A stretch of 64,000 nucleotides of DNA from Pantoea eucalypti (lineage in GTDB: Bacteria > Pseudomonadota > Gammaproteobacteria > Enterobacterales > Enterobacteriaceae): positions 372,001 to 436,000 of the forward strand of contig NZ_CP045720.1 in NCBI RefSeq assembly GCF_009646115.1, written 5' to 3'. Positions 49,407 through 59,561 of the stretch are shown here, piece after piece (the first letter of the stretch is position 1; each line of letters starts with the position of its first letter). The notes beneath the pieces were generated by a model. It saw only the letters and a list, made by a program, of their open reading frames with translations, was not told where the DNA came from and did no database searches. Made by a program: the position numbers and the translations under genes.

Positions 49407-49451
49407 GCCGACCATGCCGTTACCAATAACGACGACATTGTGCTTGCTCAT
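49392..49451 (-). pseudogene. nirB: N-terminal stub of nirB (NADH-nitrite reductase large subunit)
   Basis: The frame from an ATG at 49451, preceded by GAGG, encodes MSKHNVVVIGNGMVG, the NirB N-terminus with its FAD-binding glycine motif, then QPDR and a TGA at 49394-49392. Full NirB is about 850 residues, so the gene is cut after about 15 codons, where cysG sequence begins in a different frame. The upstream promoter looks intact. The stub could still be translated to a 19-residue peptide, but no function is implied. Confidence 0.8.
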
Positions 49452-49481
49452 TTTTGCCTCAAATTTGCGATATCTGCGGCT

Positions 49482-49487
49482 ACAATA
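49482..49487 (-). promoter_or_regulatory. -10 element of the relic nirB promoter
   Basis: TATTGT on the minus strand, centred 31 bases from the centre of the FNR box, as expected for a class II FNR promoter with its FNR box at -41.5. Transcription would start near 49475 and run into the nirB stub and towards the 3' end of trpS. Confidence 0.65.
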
Positions 49488-49508
49488 GCGCGCCCTTTCT
49501 GACGCTTA

Positions 49509-49522
49509 TTGATATACATCAA
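49509..49522 (-). promoter_or_regulatory. FNR box of the relic nirB promoter
   Basis: TTGATATACATCAA, a perfect TTGAT-N4-ATCAA FNR site. E. coli nirB has a nearly identical box at -41.5. It is placed correctly for the -10 element at 49482-49487, so anaerobic activation should still be possible. Confidence 0.85.
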
Positions 49523-49535
49523 CCACGGCCCTATA

Positions 49536-49551
49536 TACCCATTAATATGTA
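49536..49551 (-). promoter_or_regulatory. NarL/NarP 7-2-7 site of the relic nirB promoter
   Basis: TACCCAT-TA-ATATGTA, two inverted NarL-type heptamers in the 7-2-7 arrangement. The centre is 28 bases from the FNR-box centre, which equals the -69.5 to -41.5 spacing known for E. coli nirB. Supports the identity of the promoter strongly. Confidence 0.75.
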
Positions 49552-49672
49552 TGACTCTGATTTTAATTAAGTTTATCTGGCGTGGCTAACCTGCTGAATA
49601 TCCTGCATTGCCGTGCGTGGTATGAATCGTGCTAGTTTTAACCACTCAGGTTAACCGGATAAGGAATCAGCC

Positions 49673-50950
49673 ATGTTGTCACCCAAGTGGATCAATAACG
49701 TGCGTTTACCCTGGCGGGAAGGATTGTGGCAAATCGAAATCGCCGACGGAAAAATTGCCCGCATTTCAGCTCAGCCGCAGCAGCCTTCACCCGCGGATCA
49801 ATCACTGGACGGTGAGGGCGGCTTAGCCTGCGCGCCCTTTATTGAGCCTCATATTCATCTGGATACCACCCAGACGGCGGGTGAACCGGCATGGAATCAG
49901 TCCGGGACGCTGTTTGAAGGAATCGAGCGCTGGGCCGAACGCAAGGCGCTGCTCAGCCACGAAGATGTTAAACAGCGGGCGTTGCAGACGCTGAAGTGGC
50001 AGATCGCCAACGGTATCCAGTTTGTCCGCACTCACGTTGACGTGTCCGATCCGTCACTGACGGCGCTGAAAGCGATGCTGGAGCTGAAAGCGGAGATGGC
50101 CCCATGGATCACCCTTCAGATTGTCGCGTTTCCTCAGGAGGGCATTCTCTCTTATCCCAACGGCGAAGCATTGCTGGAAGAGGCGTTACGGCTGGGCGCG
50201 GATGTGGTCGGCGCCATTCCGCACTACGAATTCACCCGCGAATATGGCGTCGAGTCGCTGCATAAAACCTTTGCGCTGGCTAACCGCTACGACCGGCTGA
50301 TCGATGTTCACTGCGATGAGATTGATGATGAACAGTCGCGCTTTGTGGAAACCGTGGCGGCGCTGGCACATCGCGATGGCAACGGCGCACGTGTGACGGC
50401 CAGTCATACCACCGCAATGCACTCTTACAATGGCGCGTACGCCTCACGGCTGTTCCGGCTGCTTAAACTGTCGGGCATTAACTTTGTTGCCAATCCGCTG
50501 GTCAATATTCATCTGCAGGGTCGCTTTGACACCTATCCTAAGCGGCGCGGCATTACGCGGGTGAAAGAGATGCTGGAGGCAGAGATTAACGTCTGCTTCG
50601 GCCACGACGATGTGTTTGATCCCTGGTATCCGCTGGGCACCGCCAATATGCTTCAGGTGTTGCATATGGGCTTACATGTCTGTCAGCTGATGGGCTATGA
50701 GCAGATTGATGCGGGTCTGGATCTGATTACGCATAACAGCGCGAAGACGATGCAGCTGTCAGGCTATGGCATTCAGAGCGGCAACGAGGCCAGCCTGATC
50801 ATTCTGCCAGCGGAAAGCGGTTTTGATGCGGTCAGAAGGCAGGTGCCAGTGCGCTATTCCGTGCGTCGTGGTGTCGTGTTGGCAGAGACAAAGCCCGCAG
50901 AAAGCGAGATTTACTGGCGGGAACGGGAGCGCATCGACTTCCGGCGGTAG
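49673..50950 (+). CDS. codA: Cytosine deaminase
   Basis: 425-residue amidohydrolase that converts cytosine to uracil and ammonia. Metal ligands are visible in EPHIHLD (HxH), [20 protein letters not shown] and [13 protein letters not shown], all in the positions of E. coli CodA. AAGGA precedes the ATG at a normal distance. In E. coli codA follows the cytosine permease codB; here there is no permease gene on either side, and codA sits between the nir scar and tsgA. It could therefore serve cytosine from internal turnover, or rely on a permease elsewhere. Confidence 0.94.
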   Translation: MLSPKWINNVRLPWREGLWQIEIADGKIARISAQPQQPSPADQSLDGEGGLACAPFIEPHIHLDTTQTAGEPAWNQSGTLFEGIERWAERKALLSHEDVKQRALQTLKWQIANGIQFVRTHVDVSDPSLTALKAMLELKAEMAPWITLQIVAFPQEGILSYPNGEALLEEALRLGADVVGAIPHYEFTREYGVESLHKTFALANRYDRLIDVHCDEIDDEQSRFVETVAALAHRDGNGARVTASHTTAMHSYNGAYASRLFRLLKLSGINFVANPLVNIHLQGRFDTYPKRRGITRVKEMLEAEINVCFGHDDVFDPWYPLGTANMLQVLHMGLHVCQLMGYEQIDAGLDLITHNSAKTMQLSGYGIQSGNEASLIILPAESGFDAVRRQVPVRYSVRRGVVLAETKPAESEIYWRERERIDFRR

Positions 50951-50954
50951 AAAG

Positions 50955-50980
50955 CAGAGCGGCGATGACTCGCCGCTCTG
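50955..50980. terminator. Strong hairpin between convergent codA and tsgA
   Basis: 11-bp perfect stem CAGAGCGGCGA / TCGCCGCTCTG with a TGAC loop, five bases after the codA stop and six before the tsgA stop codon. No long T-run on either side, but its placement suits a bidirectional transcript end. Confidence 0.7.
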
Positions 50981-50985
50981 AAGGA

Positions 50986-52164
50986 TTAATGCGTGACGTG
51001 ACCGTGAGTACGATGACGGCTGACAAAGCCGAGCAGGGCACACATTACAAACACCACGGCGTAGAGCGCGTTAGCCGTCGCCAGTGCGGTATGCACACCA
51101 CTTTTCTCAACGATAGGTGCCGTGACCACAAAGGTCAGCATGGTGCCGACGGTGCCGCAGGTCAGGATGAAGTTCACCAGCTTCGGTGAAGCCACTTTGG
51201 TCTGTAGTGAACCCAGAGTGATAATGGTGGTGTAGATAGCACTTGAGCTGAAACCAAGAATCATGATGATCCACTTCAGCATGCCAGCATCGCTGCTGCT
51301 GACGAACCAGTACATCAGCACGGTCGCCAGGCCTGCCAGCACCATCAGAATGCGTTGCAGATCGAAGAAACGCAGCAGGAAGCTGAAGGCCCACATACCC
51401 ACCATATACGCCGTCCAGAAGCTGCCCACCAGTTGTCCTGCGTCATTGATGTTCATGCCCATGACTTTGGTGGCATATTCCGGCACCCAGGAGATAAAGC
51501 CGAGCTGGCCCAGAATGTAGCAGAGTGCCGCCACTGCCAGCAGCAGCACGCCCACACCCCATTTCTCTTTCTCAACTGTCGGGCTGTTTTCAGGCTTACG
51601 CAGCACCGGGAACTCAACAAACAGCGTCATGATGAAGATGGCGACGTAGATAAAGCCGATGCAGACGTAGACCCAGTACCACGGCAACTGACGCGCCAGC
51701 AGAATCCCTGCCAGCACCGGAAACAGTGTGCCCGCCATGCTGAAGAAGGAGTCGGTGAACAGCAGGCGTGAACCACGCTGACGACCTTCATACATGTGGG
51801 TAATCAGAAAGGTGCCGATCGACATGGTAATGCCGCTCACCACACCCAGTACAAACATGCAGAGCGAAAAGACAGTGAGATCGCGACTGGTCATCAACCC
51901 GATTATCGCCAGCACCATCAGGACGAAGCCGAAAATAAGCTGGCGCTTCAGCGGCACAATGACCATCAGCCAGGCGTTCAGGAAGACCGCAGCTAAAATG
52001 CCGCTGTTGAGGAAGGTGAAGGTATTACTCATGCTGGAGATGGGGATCTGGAAATCTTTTGCGATATCGCCCATTACCATGCCGGTAACGATCACCAGCG
52101 CGCCGGTCAGCGCATAGGAGAAGAAGCTTATCCAGGTGAGGCCAATACGATTACGGTTTGTCAT
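50986..52164 (-). CDS. tsgA: TsgA, major facilitator family transporter
   Basis: 392-residue inner-membrane MFS protein with 12 predicted segments, colinear with E. coli TsgA (YhfC) from [20 protein letters not shown] to the C-terminal [12 protein letters not shown]. Substrate unknown; the Salmonella gene was found by expression and selenite/tellurite phenotypes, as I recall. The start at 52164 is chosen by homology over 52194. Divergent from ppiA with a CRP site between. Confidence 0.93.
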   Translation of the reverse strand: MTNRNRIGLTWISFFSYALTGALVIVTGMVMGDIAKDFQIPISSMSNTFTFLNSGILAAVFLNAWLMVIVPLKRQLIFGFVLMVLAIIGLMTSRDLTVFSLCMFVLGVVSGITMSIGTFLITHMYEGRQRGSRLLFTDSFFSMAGTLFPVLAGILLARQLPWYWVYVCIGFIYVAIFIMTLFVEFPVLRKPENSPTVEKEKWGVGVLLLAVAALCYILGQLGFISWVPEYATKVMGMNINDAGQLVGSFWTAYMVGMWAFSFLLRFFDLQRILMVLAGLATVLMYWFVSSSDAGMLKWIIMILGFSSSAIYTTIITLGSLQTKVASPKLVNFILTCGTVGTMLTFVVTAPIVEKSGVHTALATANALYAVVFVMCALLGFVSRHRTHGHVTH

Positions 52165-52269
52165 GTTCTGAACCTGTTGAGAACCGGGTGGCAAAAAGTG
52201 TCAGAAAGTGTAAACGGAACTGTGATCTTAATAAACAAGCAGTGAAACTACAGATCCATATTTCATGTG

Positions 52270-52291
52270 TTGTGTGATTTTAATCACGCAA
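52270..52291. promoter_or_regulatory. CRP site between tsgA and ppiA
   Basis: TGTGA-TTTTAA-TCACG, nine of ten core positions of the CRP consensus, in the divergent promoter region. ppiA is CRP-regulated in E. coli from the corresponding region. Confidence 0.8.
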
Positions 52292-52425
52292 TTGCGGGTG
52301 TTTAACGTTTGCTCAGACCTTTTGCTGCAACAGCGTAAATATAGGTAAAACGCTGGCTCATGGAATAGAGTCTCTTTACAATCAATCACGTTTTTGTGCC
52401 CGCTCTCCCAGGTAAGGAATCTTTC

Positions 52426-52998
52426 ATGTTTAAACGTACTTTAACAGCGGCCATCACCCTGTTAGCGCTCTCTTCCGTTTCCGCCCAGGCGCTGGCCGCA
52501 AAAGGTGACACCCACGTTCTGCTCACCACCTCCGCCGGCAATATTGAACTCGAACTGAATAACCAAAAAGCGCCGGTTTCTGTGAAAAACTTCGTTGATT
52601 ACGTCAACAATGGTTTTTACAACAACACCATTTTTCACCGCGTGATCCCGGGCTTTATGGTGCAGGGTGGGGGCTTCACCACAGACATGCAGCAGAAGCA
52701 GACCAACGCGCCAATTAAAAACGAAGCGGACAATGGCCTGCGTAACCTGCGCGGCACCATCTCTATGGCGCGTACCGCCGATAAAGACAGTGCGACCAGC
52801 CAGTTCTTCCTCAACGTCGCGGATAATGCCTTCCTCGACCACGGACAGCGCGATTTTGGCTATGCCGTATTTGGCAAGATTGTGAAAGGTCAGGATGTGG
52901 TTGAAAAAATTTCTCAGGTTCCGACCAAAGATGTGGGTCCTTACCAGAATGTTCCGTCCAAACCGGTAGTTATCCTCTCCGCTAAAGTCCTGCCTTAA
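52426..52998 (+). CDS. ppiA: Periplasmic peptidyl-prolyl cis-trans isomerase A
   Basis: 190-residue cyclophilin. The signal peptide ([20 protein letters not shown], cut after QALA) directs it to the periplasm. The cyclophilin core shows [15 protein letters not shown] and [24 protein letters not shown] precedes the ATG at 52426; the frame extension to 52396 lacks support. A GTCGCCATC / GATGGCGAC hairpin follows at 53007-53028. Confidence 0.97.
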   Translation: MFKRTLTAAITLLALSSVSAQALAAKGDTHVLLTTSAGNIELELNNQKAPVSVKNFVDYVNNGFYNNTIFHRVIPGFMVQGGGFTTDMQQKQTNAPIKNEADNGLRNLRGTISMARTADKDSATSQFFLNVADNAFLDHGQRDFGYAVFGKIVKGQDVVEKISQVPTKDVGPYQNVPSKPVVILSAKVLP

Positions 52999-53006
52999 CG
53001 CTTTTC

Positions 53007-53028
53007 GTCGCCATCTGCGGATGGCGAC
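53007..53028 (+). terminator. Hairpin downstream of ppiA
   Basis: 9-bp perfect stem GTCGCCATC / GATGGCGAC with a TGCG loop, eight bases after the stop. No T-run after it, so a weak terminator or stability hairpin. Confidence 0.5.
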
Positions 53029-53097
53029 CGTCTGTCGCCTCCGGCAAAGCCAGAAATTGCTCTTATACTTAGGGCAAAAACCTGAGCAGGAGGCGGC

Positions 53098-53268
53098 ATG
53101 GCGAACAAACTCACCGAAAAACAGAAGGTCACCCTGTGGCAACAGCGACGTAGCGCCAGCTATCAGGCCAGCTGTCGGCTGGAAGGTTTCATGCCAAATG
53201 AAACCAGTGTTAACAGCGATGATGCAGCCGCACGTCTGGCGTCACTGAGGAGGCAATATGGACTCTAA
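53098..53268 (+). CDS. yhfG: YhfG, class I Fic antitoxin
   Basis: 56-residue protein preceded by GCAGGAGGCGGC, an excellent ribosome site. It carries the Fic inhibitory motif (S/T)xxxE(G/N) as S25-C-R-L-E29-G30, within ASCRLEGF; the Glu blocks ATP gamma-phosphate placement in Fic enzymes. The end overlaps the fic start by 11 bases, the usual layout of a class I antitoxin-toxin pair. Homologous to E. coli YhfG, which sits at the same place. Confidence 0.85.
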   Translation: MANKLTEKQKVTLWQQRRSASYQASCRLEGFMPNETSVNSDDAAARLASLRRQYGL

Positions 53269-53851
53269 TACCGCCGTCAGCCAGGATCCCTACCTGTGGC
53301 AGCACGACAACGTGCTGAAAAATCTGCCCGATATTCATGACGCTGCGCAGCTGCGCAAGGCAGAGCTGAGCTTTAGTGCGGCACGCGCCGCCACGCTGGA
53401 GCTGGGCCCGCGTAATCCCGGGCTGCCTTACCTGCGCCAGATCCATCGCACGCTGTTCCAGGATGTCTACAGCTGGGCGGGGGAACTGCGCACCATTGAT
53501 ATCTGGCGTGATGAGACGCCGTTCTGTCATTTCGAATATATCGAAAAGGAAGGCAATGCCCTGATGGCCGCGCTGGAAGAAGAGAAGGGGTTAGCTGATT
53601 TGCCGCGTGACGAATTTATTCAGCGCCTCGCTCACTACTATTGCGAAATCAATATGCTGCATCCTTTCCGCCACGGAAATGGTCGGGCGCAGCGGATTTT
53701 CTTTGAACAGCTTGCACTGCATGCCGGATATCTGCTGAACTGGGAAGAGACGGATGCTGAAAGCTGGAAAGCGGCGAATCAGGCCGGTGTAGCCGGAGAT
53801 TTGGTCCCGCTGGAGCAGGTCTTTGCGAAAGTGGTGAGTGAGGCGGCCTGA
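53258..53851 (+). CDS. fic: Fic-domain protein (putative AMP-transferase toxin)
   Basis: 197-residue FIC protein of the type that AMPylates target proteins; related class I Fic toxins modify DNA gyrase and topoisomerase IV. The Fic motif at residues 135-146 reads HPFRHGNGRAQR. The catalytic His and the GNGR anion hole are intact, but the acidic residue that normally precedes GNGR and coordinates magnesium is His139. It is nevertheless closer to consensus than the motif I remember for E. coli K-12 Fic. Paired with YhfG upstream; pabA follows after 41 bases. Confidence 0.93.
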   Translation: MDSNTAVSQDPYLWQHDNVLKNLPDIHDAAQLRKAELSFSAARAATLELGPRNPGLPYLRQIHRTLFQDVYSWAGELRTIDIWRDETPFCHFEYIEKEGNALMAALEEEKGLADLPRDEFIQRLAHYYCEINMLHPFRHGNGRAQRIFFEQLALHAGYLLNWEETDAESWKAANQAGVAGDLVPLEQVFAKVVSEAA

Positions 53852-53892
53852 CCGCGTAGAATAGCGGCGCGGTTTATCATTCTGGACACGTC

Positions 53893-54468
53893 ATGCTGCT
53901 GCTTATCGACAATTACGACTCCTTTACCTGGAATCTCTATCAATATTTCTGCGAGCTGGGCGCGCAGGTTCAGGTGGTGCGCAATGATGCCATCACGCTG
54001 GAGCAGATGGCGGCGCTGCCACTGACCCATCTGGCCATCTCGCCTGGCCCCTGCACGCCGTCGGAATCAGGCATCTCGCTGGCGGCAATCCGGCACTTCG
54101 CCGGACAGCTGCCGGTGCTGGGCGTCTGCCTGGGCCATCAGGCGATTGCGCAGGCGTATGGCGCGCAGGTGGTACGTGCGCGTCAGGTGATGCACGGCAA
54201 AACCTCTGCCATTCAGCACACCGGCCAGGGCGTGTTTCGCAATCTCAATAATCCCCTTACCGTGACCCGCTATCACTCGCTGATTGTGCAGCGCGATACT
54301 CTGCCCGAGGCGTTCGAGGTGACGGCCTGGACGATGCGTGACGGCGAGCCTGACGAAATTATGGGATTCCGCCACAAAACTCTGGCGCTGGAAGGCGTAC
54401 AGTTCCATCCCGAGAGCATTCTCAGCGAGCAGGGACATCTGCTGCTGCGCAATTTCCTTGAGCAATAA
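53893..54468 (+). CDS. pabA: Aminodeoxychorismate synthase glutaminase component
   Basis: 191-residue class I glutamine amidotransferase that supplies ammonia to PabB for 4-amino-4-deoxychorismate, a folate precursor. The catalytic Cys is in [13 protein letters not shown] and the His-Glu pair in [13 protein letters not shown]. The early [18 protein letters not shown] is the family opening. Follows fic, as in E. coli. Confidence 0.96.
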   Translation: MLLLIDNYDSFTWNLYQYFCELGAQVQVVRNDAITLEQMAALPLTHLAISPGPCTPSESGISLAAIRHFAGQLPVLGVCLGHQAIAQAYGAQVVRARQVMHGKTSAIQHTGQGVFRNLNNPLTVTRYHSLIVQRDTLPEAFEVTAWTMRDGEPDEIMGFRHKTLALEGVQFHPESILSEQGHLLLRNFLEQ

Positions 54469-54499
54469 GTTGCCTTTGAGTGATTTTTTATGCATATTT

Positions 54500-54517
54500 T
54501 GTGATTATTATTTCATG
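54500..54517. promoter_or_regulatory. Candidate ArgR box upstream of argD
   Basis: The 18-base window contains TGATTATTATTTCA and agrees with the ArgR consensus WNTGAATWWWWATTCANW at 15 of 18 positions. A weaker second match (13 of 18) abuts it at 54518-54535. Location just before argD supports arginine repression. Confidence 0.5.
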
Positions 54518-54537
54518 TTTGCACAATAATCATTTAA

Positions 54538-55770
<1,233 letters not shown>

Positions 55771-55771
55771 G

Positions 55772-57847
55772 CTAGTTTTTACGTAAGCGTCTGATCAGCC
55801 AGCGGCCATGTTGTGGTCGCTGGTTCCATGCCAGTGAGGAGATGGTGTACATCACGCTCAGATGGTCAAGAATACGTCGCACATGCTGTTCCACCACCGT
55901 GACAGGTCCCTCACTGATGTTCTCAAGATCATCCAGCAGATTAACCTGTGAGCTTTCACCATCATATTCCAGCCGCTGCTGACACCGCTGTAGCGCGATT
56001 TCACAGGATTGCAGATAGCGTTCTGCCAGCGAGTCGGTCAGCATAGTGTGCTCCCGCGCCAGAATCGTTATGGCATTAATGTGCTCAACAATAAACTGAC
56101 TGTGCGTGACCCAGAGCCGCATATCACTCAGATAGCGGGAGTTAAACGCGGGTTCCTGCATCGCCTGATTCAGCGAGTTAAACAGCGCATTGTGCGCCTG
56201 ATTCACCTTCACGCGCTGATACGCCAGTTTCTCAGGTGACTGTTCGTTACCCAGCAACAATCTCAGTGCGTCCTGATCGGCTTCCAGCGCATCATGGGCG
56301 TTCTGTCGCAGTAAGCCACTCTGCCACTGCGGCCACAGCCACAGCATTCCGCCAAAGGCGATCAGACAGCCCATCAGCGTATCCATCAGTCGCGGCAGCA
56401 GAAACTGCGCGCCATTCAGCGACAGCAATTGCAGCGAGTAAACCGCCGTGACCGTAAAGCCAATCATTGACCAGCCATAGAACTGGCGCGTAAAGCGATA
56501 GCTGATAAAGGTTATTGCCAGCATGATCAGCAGCACCAGCGACTCCGGTACCGCCAGCCGCAACGTGGCGGCCGCAATCACCAGACCGGCAAAGGTGCCC
56601 AGCGCACGGTGCTGGATGCGAACACGCGTAGCGCTGTAACCGTTCTGGCTGACGAACATGATGGTCATCAGGATCCAGTAAGGTTTGGGGATGTTGAAGA
56701 ACAGCGCCAGTGCACTGCCCAGCATCAGCATTACCGCAAAGCGTCCGGCGGTGCGCAGCGCTGACGAGCGAAAAGAGAGATAACTGCGCAGCGCCGGTAA
56801 CAGCGGCAGACGGCGCTGACGATCCGCCATCAGATCACGCTGATACAGCGGTTTCTGCGTGCGCAGCACCCGCGCAATGCGGTTGAAGTGGTAAAGACAG
56901 AAGTTACCCACCGGATTGTCGGGATGCTGATGGGCGATCTTCTCCAGCGCGCCAAGCTGTTTGTCCATCGCAAAGCGATCGGGTAGCTGGTGATAAAGGA
57001 TGTTATCCGCCAGCACCCGTAGCCGGGCCGAAATGGTTTTGGCATTCCAGCGGATCACCGCTTCGGCATGGCTCTGTTCGACCAGCTTCTGCACCTCTTC
57101 CGGCCGATGCAGACTAACCGAGATGTGTTCCTGCAGATCCAGCGCCACCTGAAAGGCGCGCGTCAGCCGCTTATGGCTGTGATCGCGGCTTGCCGACAGC
57201 ATGTGCATCTGCTGATAGCAGGTGTTAATCAGATCGACCACTTTCTGCTGACGCGCCAGCAGCGGCGGCAGTGCCTTTTCCGGGTCGGTCAGCTGCGTCA
57301 GCAGGGTGTATTTGGCGTCGCAGTAGTTAGCCAGCTCGCGGTAGATCAGGCTGAGGCTTTCGCGCATCGGCTGCTCTTTCCACAGCCAGAACCAGAACCA
57401 GTTAAACAGCCCATACCAGAGCGTGCCGCCGATGTAGAGCAGCGGGGTAACATAGATGGGCATGCGGCCAATGAGGCTCAGGGTAAAAATGGCGGCGATA
57501 AGCGTGCCGGGCAGCAGACGACCATGCAGCGGGCTGATCTCACCCGTCACGCCGAGCAGCAGGGGCATGGCGAACAGGATGAGCGGTAGCGGAATGGCAT
57601 GCAGTGTGAGCCACTGAATCAGGAAGCTGCCGAGGGCAAACAGGCTGCCACCCACAATCAGGCGTTTGAAAAAGCGTTTATGCGGGGTATCCAGACCGGC
57701 AATATTGCAGCAGGCAGGCACTAACGAGAACAGCAGACCTTTTTGCAGGTCGCCAGCCAGCCAGCCCAGCGCGACGGGCAGACAAAGCACCAGCGTTTGC
57801 CGCAAGGCGTAGTTGACTTCAGGATGGTAAATAATTCGACGCCACAT
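55772..57847 (-). CDS. yhfK: YhfK, FUSC-family inner-membrane protein
   Basis: 691-residue protein with two blocks of about five to six membrane segments (about 15-160 and 375-510) and two large cytoplasmic helical regions, the layout of FUSC/aromatic-acid exporter type proteins. Function not established. Colinear with E. coli YhfK. Converges on argD with a single base between stops; the strong hairpin at 57867 separates it from crp. Confidence 0.92.
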   Translation of the reverse strand: MWRRIIYHPEVNYALRQTLVLCLPVALGWLAGDLQKGLLFSLVPACCNIAGLDTPHKRFFKRLIVGGSLFALGSFLIQWLTLHAIPLPLILFAMPLLLGVTGEISPLHGRLLPGTLIAAIFTLSLIGRMPIYVTPLLYIGGTLWYGLFNWFWFWLWKEQPMRESLSLIYRELANYCDAKYTLLTQLTDPEKALPPLLARQQKVVDLINTCYQQMHMLSASRDHSHKRLTRAFQVALDLQEHISVSLHRPEEVQKLVEQSHAEAVIRWNAKTISARLRVLADNILYHQLPDRFAMDKQLGALEKIAHQHPDNPVGNFCLYHFNRIARVLRTQKPLYQRDLMADRQRRLPLLPALRSYLSFRSSALRTAGRFAVMLMLGSALALFFNIPKPYWILMTIMFVSQNGYSATRVRIQHRALGTFAGLVIAAATLRLAVPESLVLLIMLAITFISYRFTRQFYGWSMIGFTVTAVYSLQLLSLNGAQFLLPRLMDTLMGCLIAFGGMLWLWPQWQSGLLRQNAHDALEADQDALRLLLGNEQSPEKLAYQRVKVNQAHNALFNSLNQAMQEPAFNSRYLSDMRLWVTHSQFIVEHINAITILAREHTMLTDSLAERYLQSCEIALQRCQQRLEYDGESSQVNLLDDLENISEGPVTVVEQHVRRILDHLSVMYTISSLAWNQRPQHGRWLIRRLRKN

Positions 57848-57866
57848 CGGCCCAACACAAACAATA

Positions 57867-57892
57867 ACGGCGTGATGTTGCCATCACGCCGT
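57867..57892 (-). terminator. crp terminator hairpin
   Basis: 11-bp perfect stem ACGGCGTGATG / CATCACGCCGT with a TTGC loop, 13 bases past the crp stop; on the minus strand it is followed by TATTGTTTG. Likely intrinsic terminator. Confidence 0.8.
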
Positions 57893-57904
57893 GGGTGACA
57901 GGAA

Positions 57905-58537
57905 TTAGCGGGTGCCGTAAACGACGATGGTTTTGCCGTGTGCGGAGATCAGGTTCTGATCTTCCAGCATCTTCAAAATACGGCCCACGGTTTCGCGTGA
58001 ACAACCCACAATCTGGCCAATTTCCTGACGAGTGATTTTAATTTGCATGCCGTCGGGATGCGTCATGGCATCTGGCTGCTTCGCCAGGTTGAGCAGGGTC
58101 TGTGCAATGCGTCCGGTGACGTCGAGGAAAGCGAGGTTACCCACTTTTTCAGACGTGACCTGCAGGCGACGCGCCATCTGCGAGGAGAGTCGCATCAGGA
58201 TGTCGGGATTAACCTGAATCAGCTGACGGAATTTCTTGTAAGAAATCTCCGCCACTTCGCACGCGCTTTTCGCACGTACCCAGGCGCTGCGCTCCTGGCC
58301 TTCTTCGAACAGGCCAAGCTCACCAATGAAATCGCCCTGATTCAGGTAGGAAAGAATCATCTCTTTGCCTTCTTCATCTTTAATCAGAACCGCGACGGAA
58401 CCTTTCACGATGTAGTAAAGCGTTTCTGCTTTTTCACCTTGGTGAATCAGCGTACTTTTGGATGGATACTTGTGAATATGGCAATGGGACAGGAACCATT
58501 CGAGTGTAGGGTCTGTTTGCGGTTTGCCGAGAACCAT
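57905..58537 (-). CDS. crp: cAMP receptor protein
   Basis: 210-residue global regulator, nearly identical to E. coli CRP. The cAMP pocket is visible as [23 protein letters not shown] split by Glu72/Arg82-type contacts, and the DNA-recognition helix as [20 protein letters not shown] precedes the ATG. It presumably acts on the sites proposed upstream of glpD and ppiA in this window. Divergent from yhfA. Confidence 0.99.
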   Translation of the reverse strand: MVLGKPQTDPTLEWFLSHCHIHKYPSKSTLIHQGEKAETLYYIVKGSVAVLIKDEEGKEMILSYLNQGDFIGELGLFEEGQERSAWVRAKSACEVAEISYKKFRQLIQVNPDILMRLSSQMARRLQVTSEKVGNLAFLDVTGRIAQTLLNLAKQPDAMTHPDGMQIKITRQEIGQIVGCSRETVGRILKMLEDQNLISAHGKTIVVYGTR

Positions 58538-58840
58538 TCGCTATTATCCTCTGTTGTAATCGTGCCCAAAATACAGGGGGCAGTTTTCCCTGTCAGGCGG
58601 TGAAAGCTTCAAGCGTTTCCCTTTCAGGAAATTATTCGGGCCGCATCAGGCGCAGTGCGCATCATTCTTCCCGGCTTCGCCATCGGGTGACGAAAAATAT
58701 TTTCAGCACTGTTTGTAGCACAGCTTTTGCCGACTGTCTTGTGTTGTCTCGCTTCAGCTACAGGCGGATTTCTCTGGATTGCTGTTTACCAGGCGAAAGC
58801 GTACTCTGGCGACAAAACAGCGTATTCCGGAGCAAAAATC
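58538..58840. other. Divergent promoter region of crp and yhfA
   Basis: 303 bases with the crp leader (ACAGGG / CCCTGT hairpin near 58573-58593) and the yhfA promoter. E. coli crp is autoregulated from this kind of region; no perfect CRP site is obvious to me here. No supported ORF: an upstream extension of yhfA to 58727 is open but lacks homology. Confidence 0.55.
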
Positions 58841-59245
58841 ATGCAGGCAAGAGTGAAGTGGGTAGAAGGACTGACATTCCTCGGAGAATCCTCATCCGGC
58901 CATCAGATACTGATGGATGGAAATTCGGGCGATAAAGCGCCCAGCCCAATGGAGATGGTGCTGATGGCGGCCGGCGGATGCAGCGCGATTGACGTGGTAT
59001 CAATTCTGCAAAAAGGCCGTAACGATGTGGCTGATTGTGAAGTAAAACTGACCTCAGAACGTCGTGAAGAGGCGCCGCGAATCTTTACGCACATCAACCT
59101 GCACTTTATCGTGAGTGGTAAAGCGCTCCAGGATAAAGCGGTCTCACGCGCGGTGGATCTTTCTGCTGAAAAATATTGTTCGGTGGCCATCATGCTGGGT
59201 AAAGGTGTGACGATTACGCATAGCTATGAAGTGATTGAGCTGTAA
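58841..59245 (+). CDS. yhfA: YhfA, OsmC-family protein
   Basis: 134-residue OsmC/Ohr-like protein with the two conserved cysteines in AAGGCSAIDVV and AEKYCSVAIML, the peroxidatic pair of the family; substrate unknown. MQARVKWVEGLTFLGES matches the E. coli start exactly and GGAG lies eight bases before the ATG at 58841. Divergent from crp, convergent towards prkB. Confidence 0.95.
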   Translation: MQARVKWVEGLTFLGESSSGHQILMDGNSGDKAPSPMEMVLMAAGGCSAIDVVSILQKGRNDVADCEVKLTSERREEAPRIFTHINLHFIVSGKALQDKAVSRAVDLSAEKYCSVAIMLGKGVTITHSYEVIEL

Positions 59246-59400
59246 CAGGCTGAAGGGCATTTTAAAGTCGCGGGCCAATTCGGAGTCGGTCTGGTGTCGT
59301 GCCGTTCCTGCATAGAGAGTCCGCTTTAAGACTGTGCCCGCGTTATTACGCACCTCATCCCTGAGGTGCGCCCATACCGGGCCAACGCTTTGCGTTGTTC

Positions 59401-59421
59401 AAAAACGCTCCCGGCGTTTTT
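59401..59421. terminator. Bidirectional terminator-like hairpin after yhfA
   Basis: AAAAACGC / GCGTTTTT with a five-base loop: the A5 and T5 ends give T-runs on both strands. Nested inside a longer CCGGG / CCCGG pairing (59377-59414). Could end yhfA and antisense transcripts. Confidence 0.6.
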
Positions 59422-59561
59422 GTCCCAGTCGCGGGACGCTTTCCTCTTCTGACCCTGTTCCCGGCGTGTTGAGCTTAGGTGTTGCTGTCAGATTCTTTGT
59501 CACCAGGTTTTTTCAGTGGCGACCTTTCTGAAAACGGATGTGGTTGCCGGACGTGAAGCGA

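Larger units (their letters stand above)
49269..49672. other. trpS-codA intergenic region holding the nir-cysG scar
   Basis: 404 bases containing, left to right: trpS terminator, cysG remnant, nirB stub, nirB-type promoter with FNR and NarL sites, and the codA leader. The leader carries TTAACC-ACTCA-GGTTAA (49638-49654), a short hairpin or operator just before the codA ribosome site. The window has no other nir gene. Confidence 0.75.
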
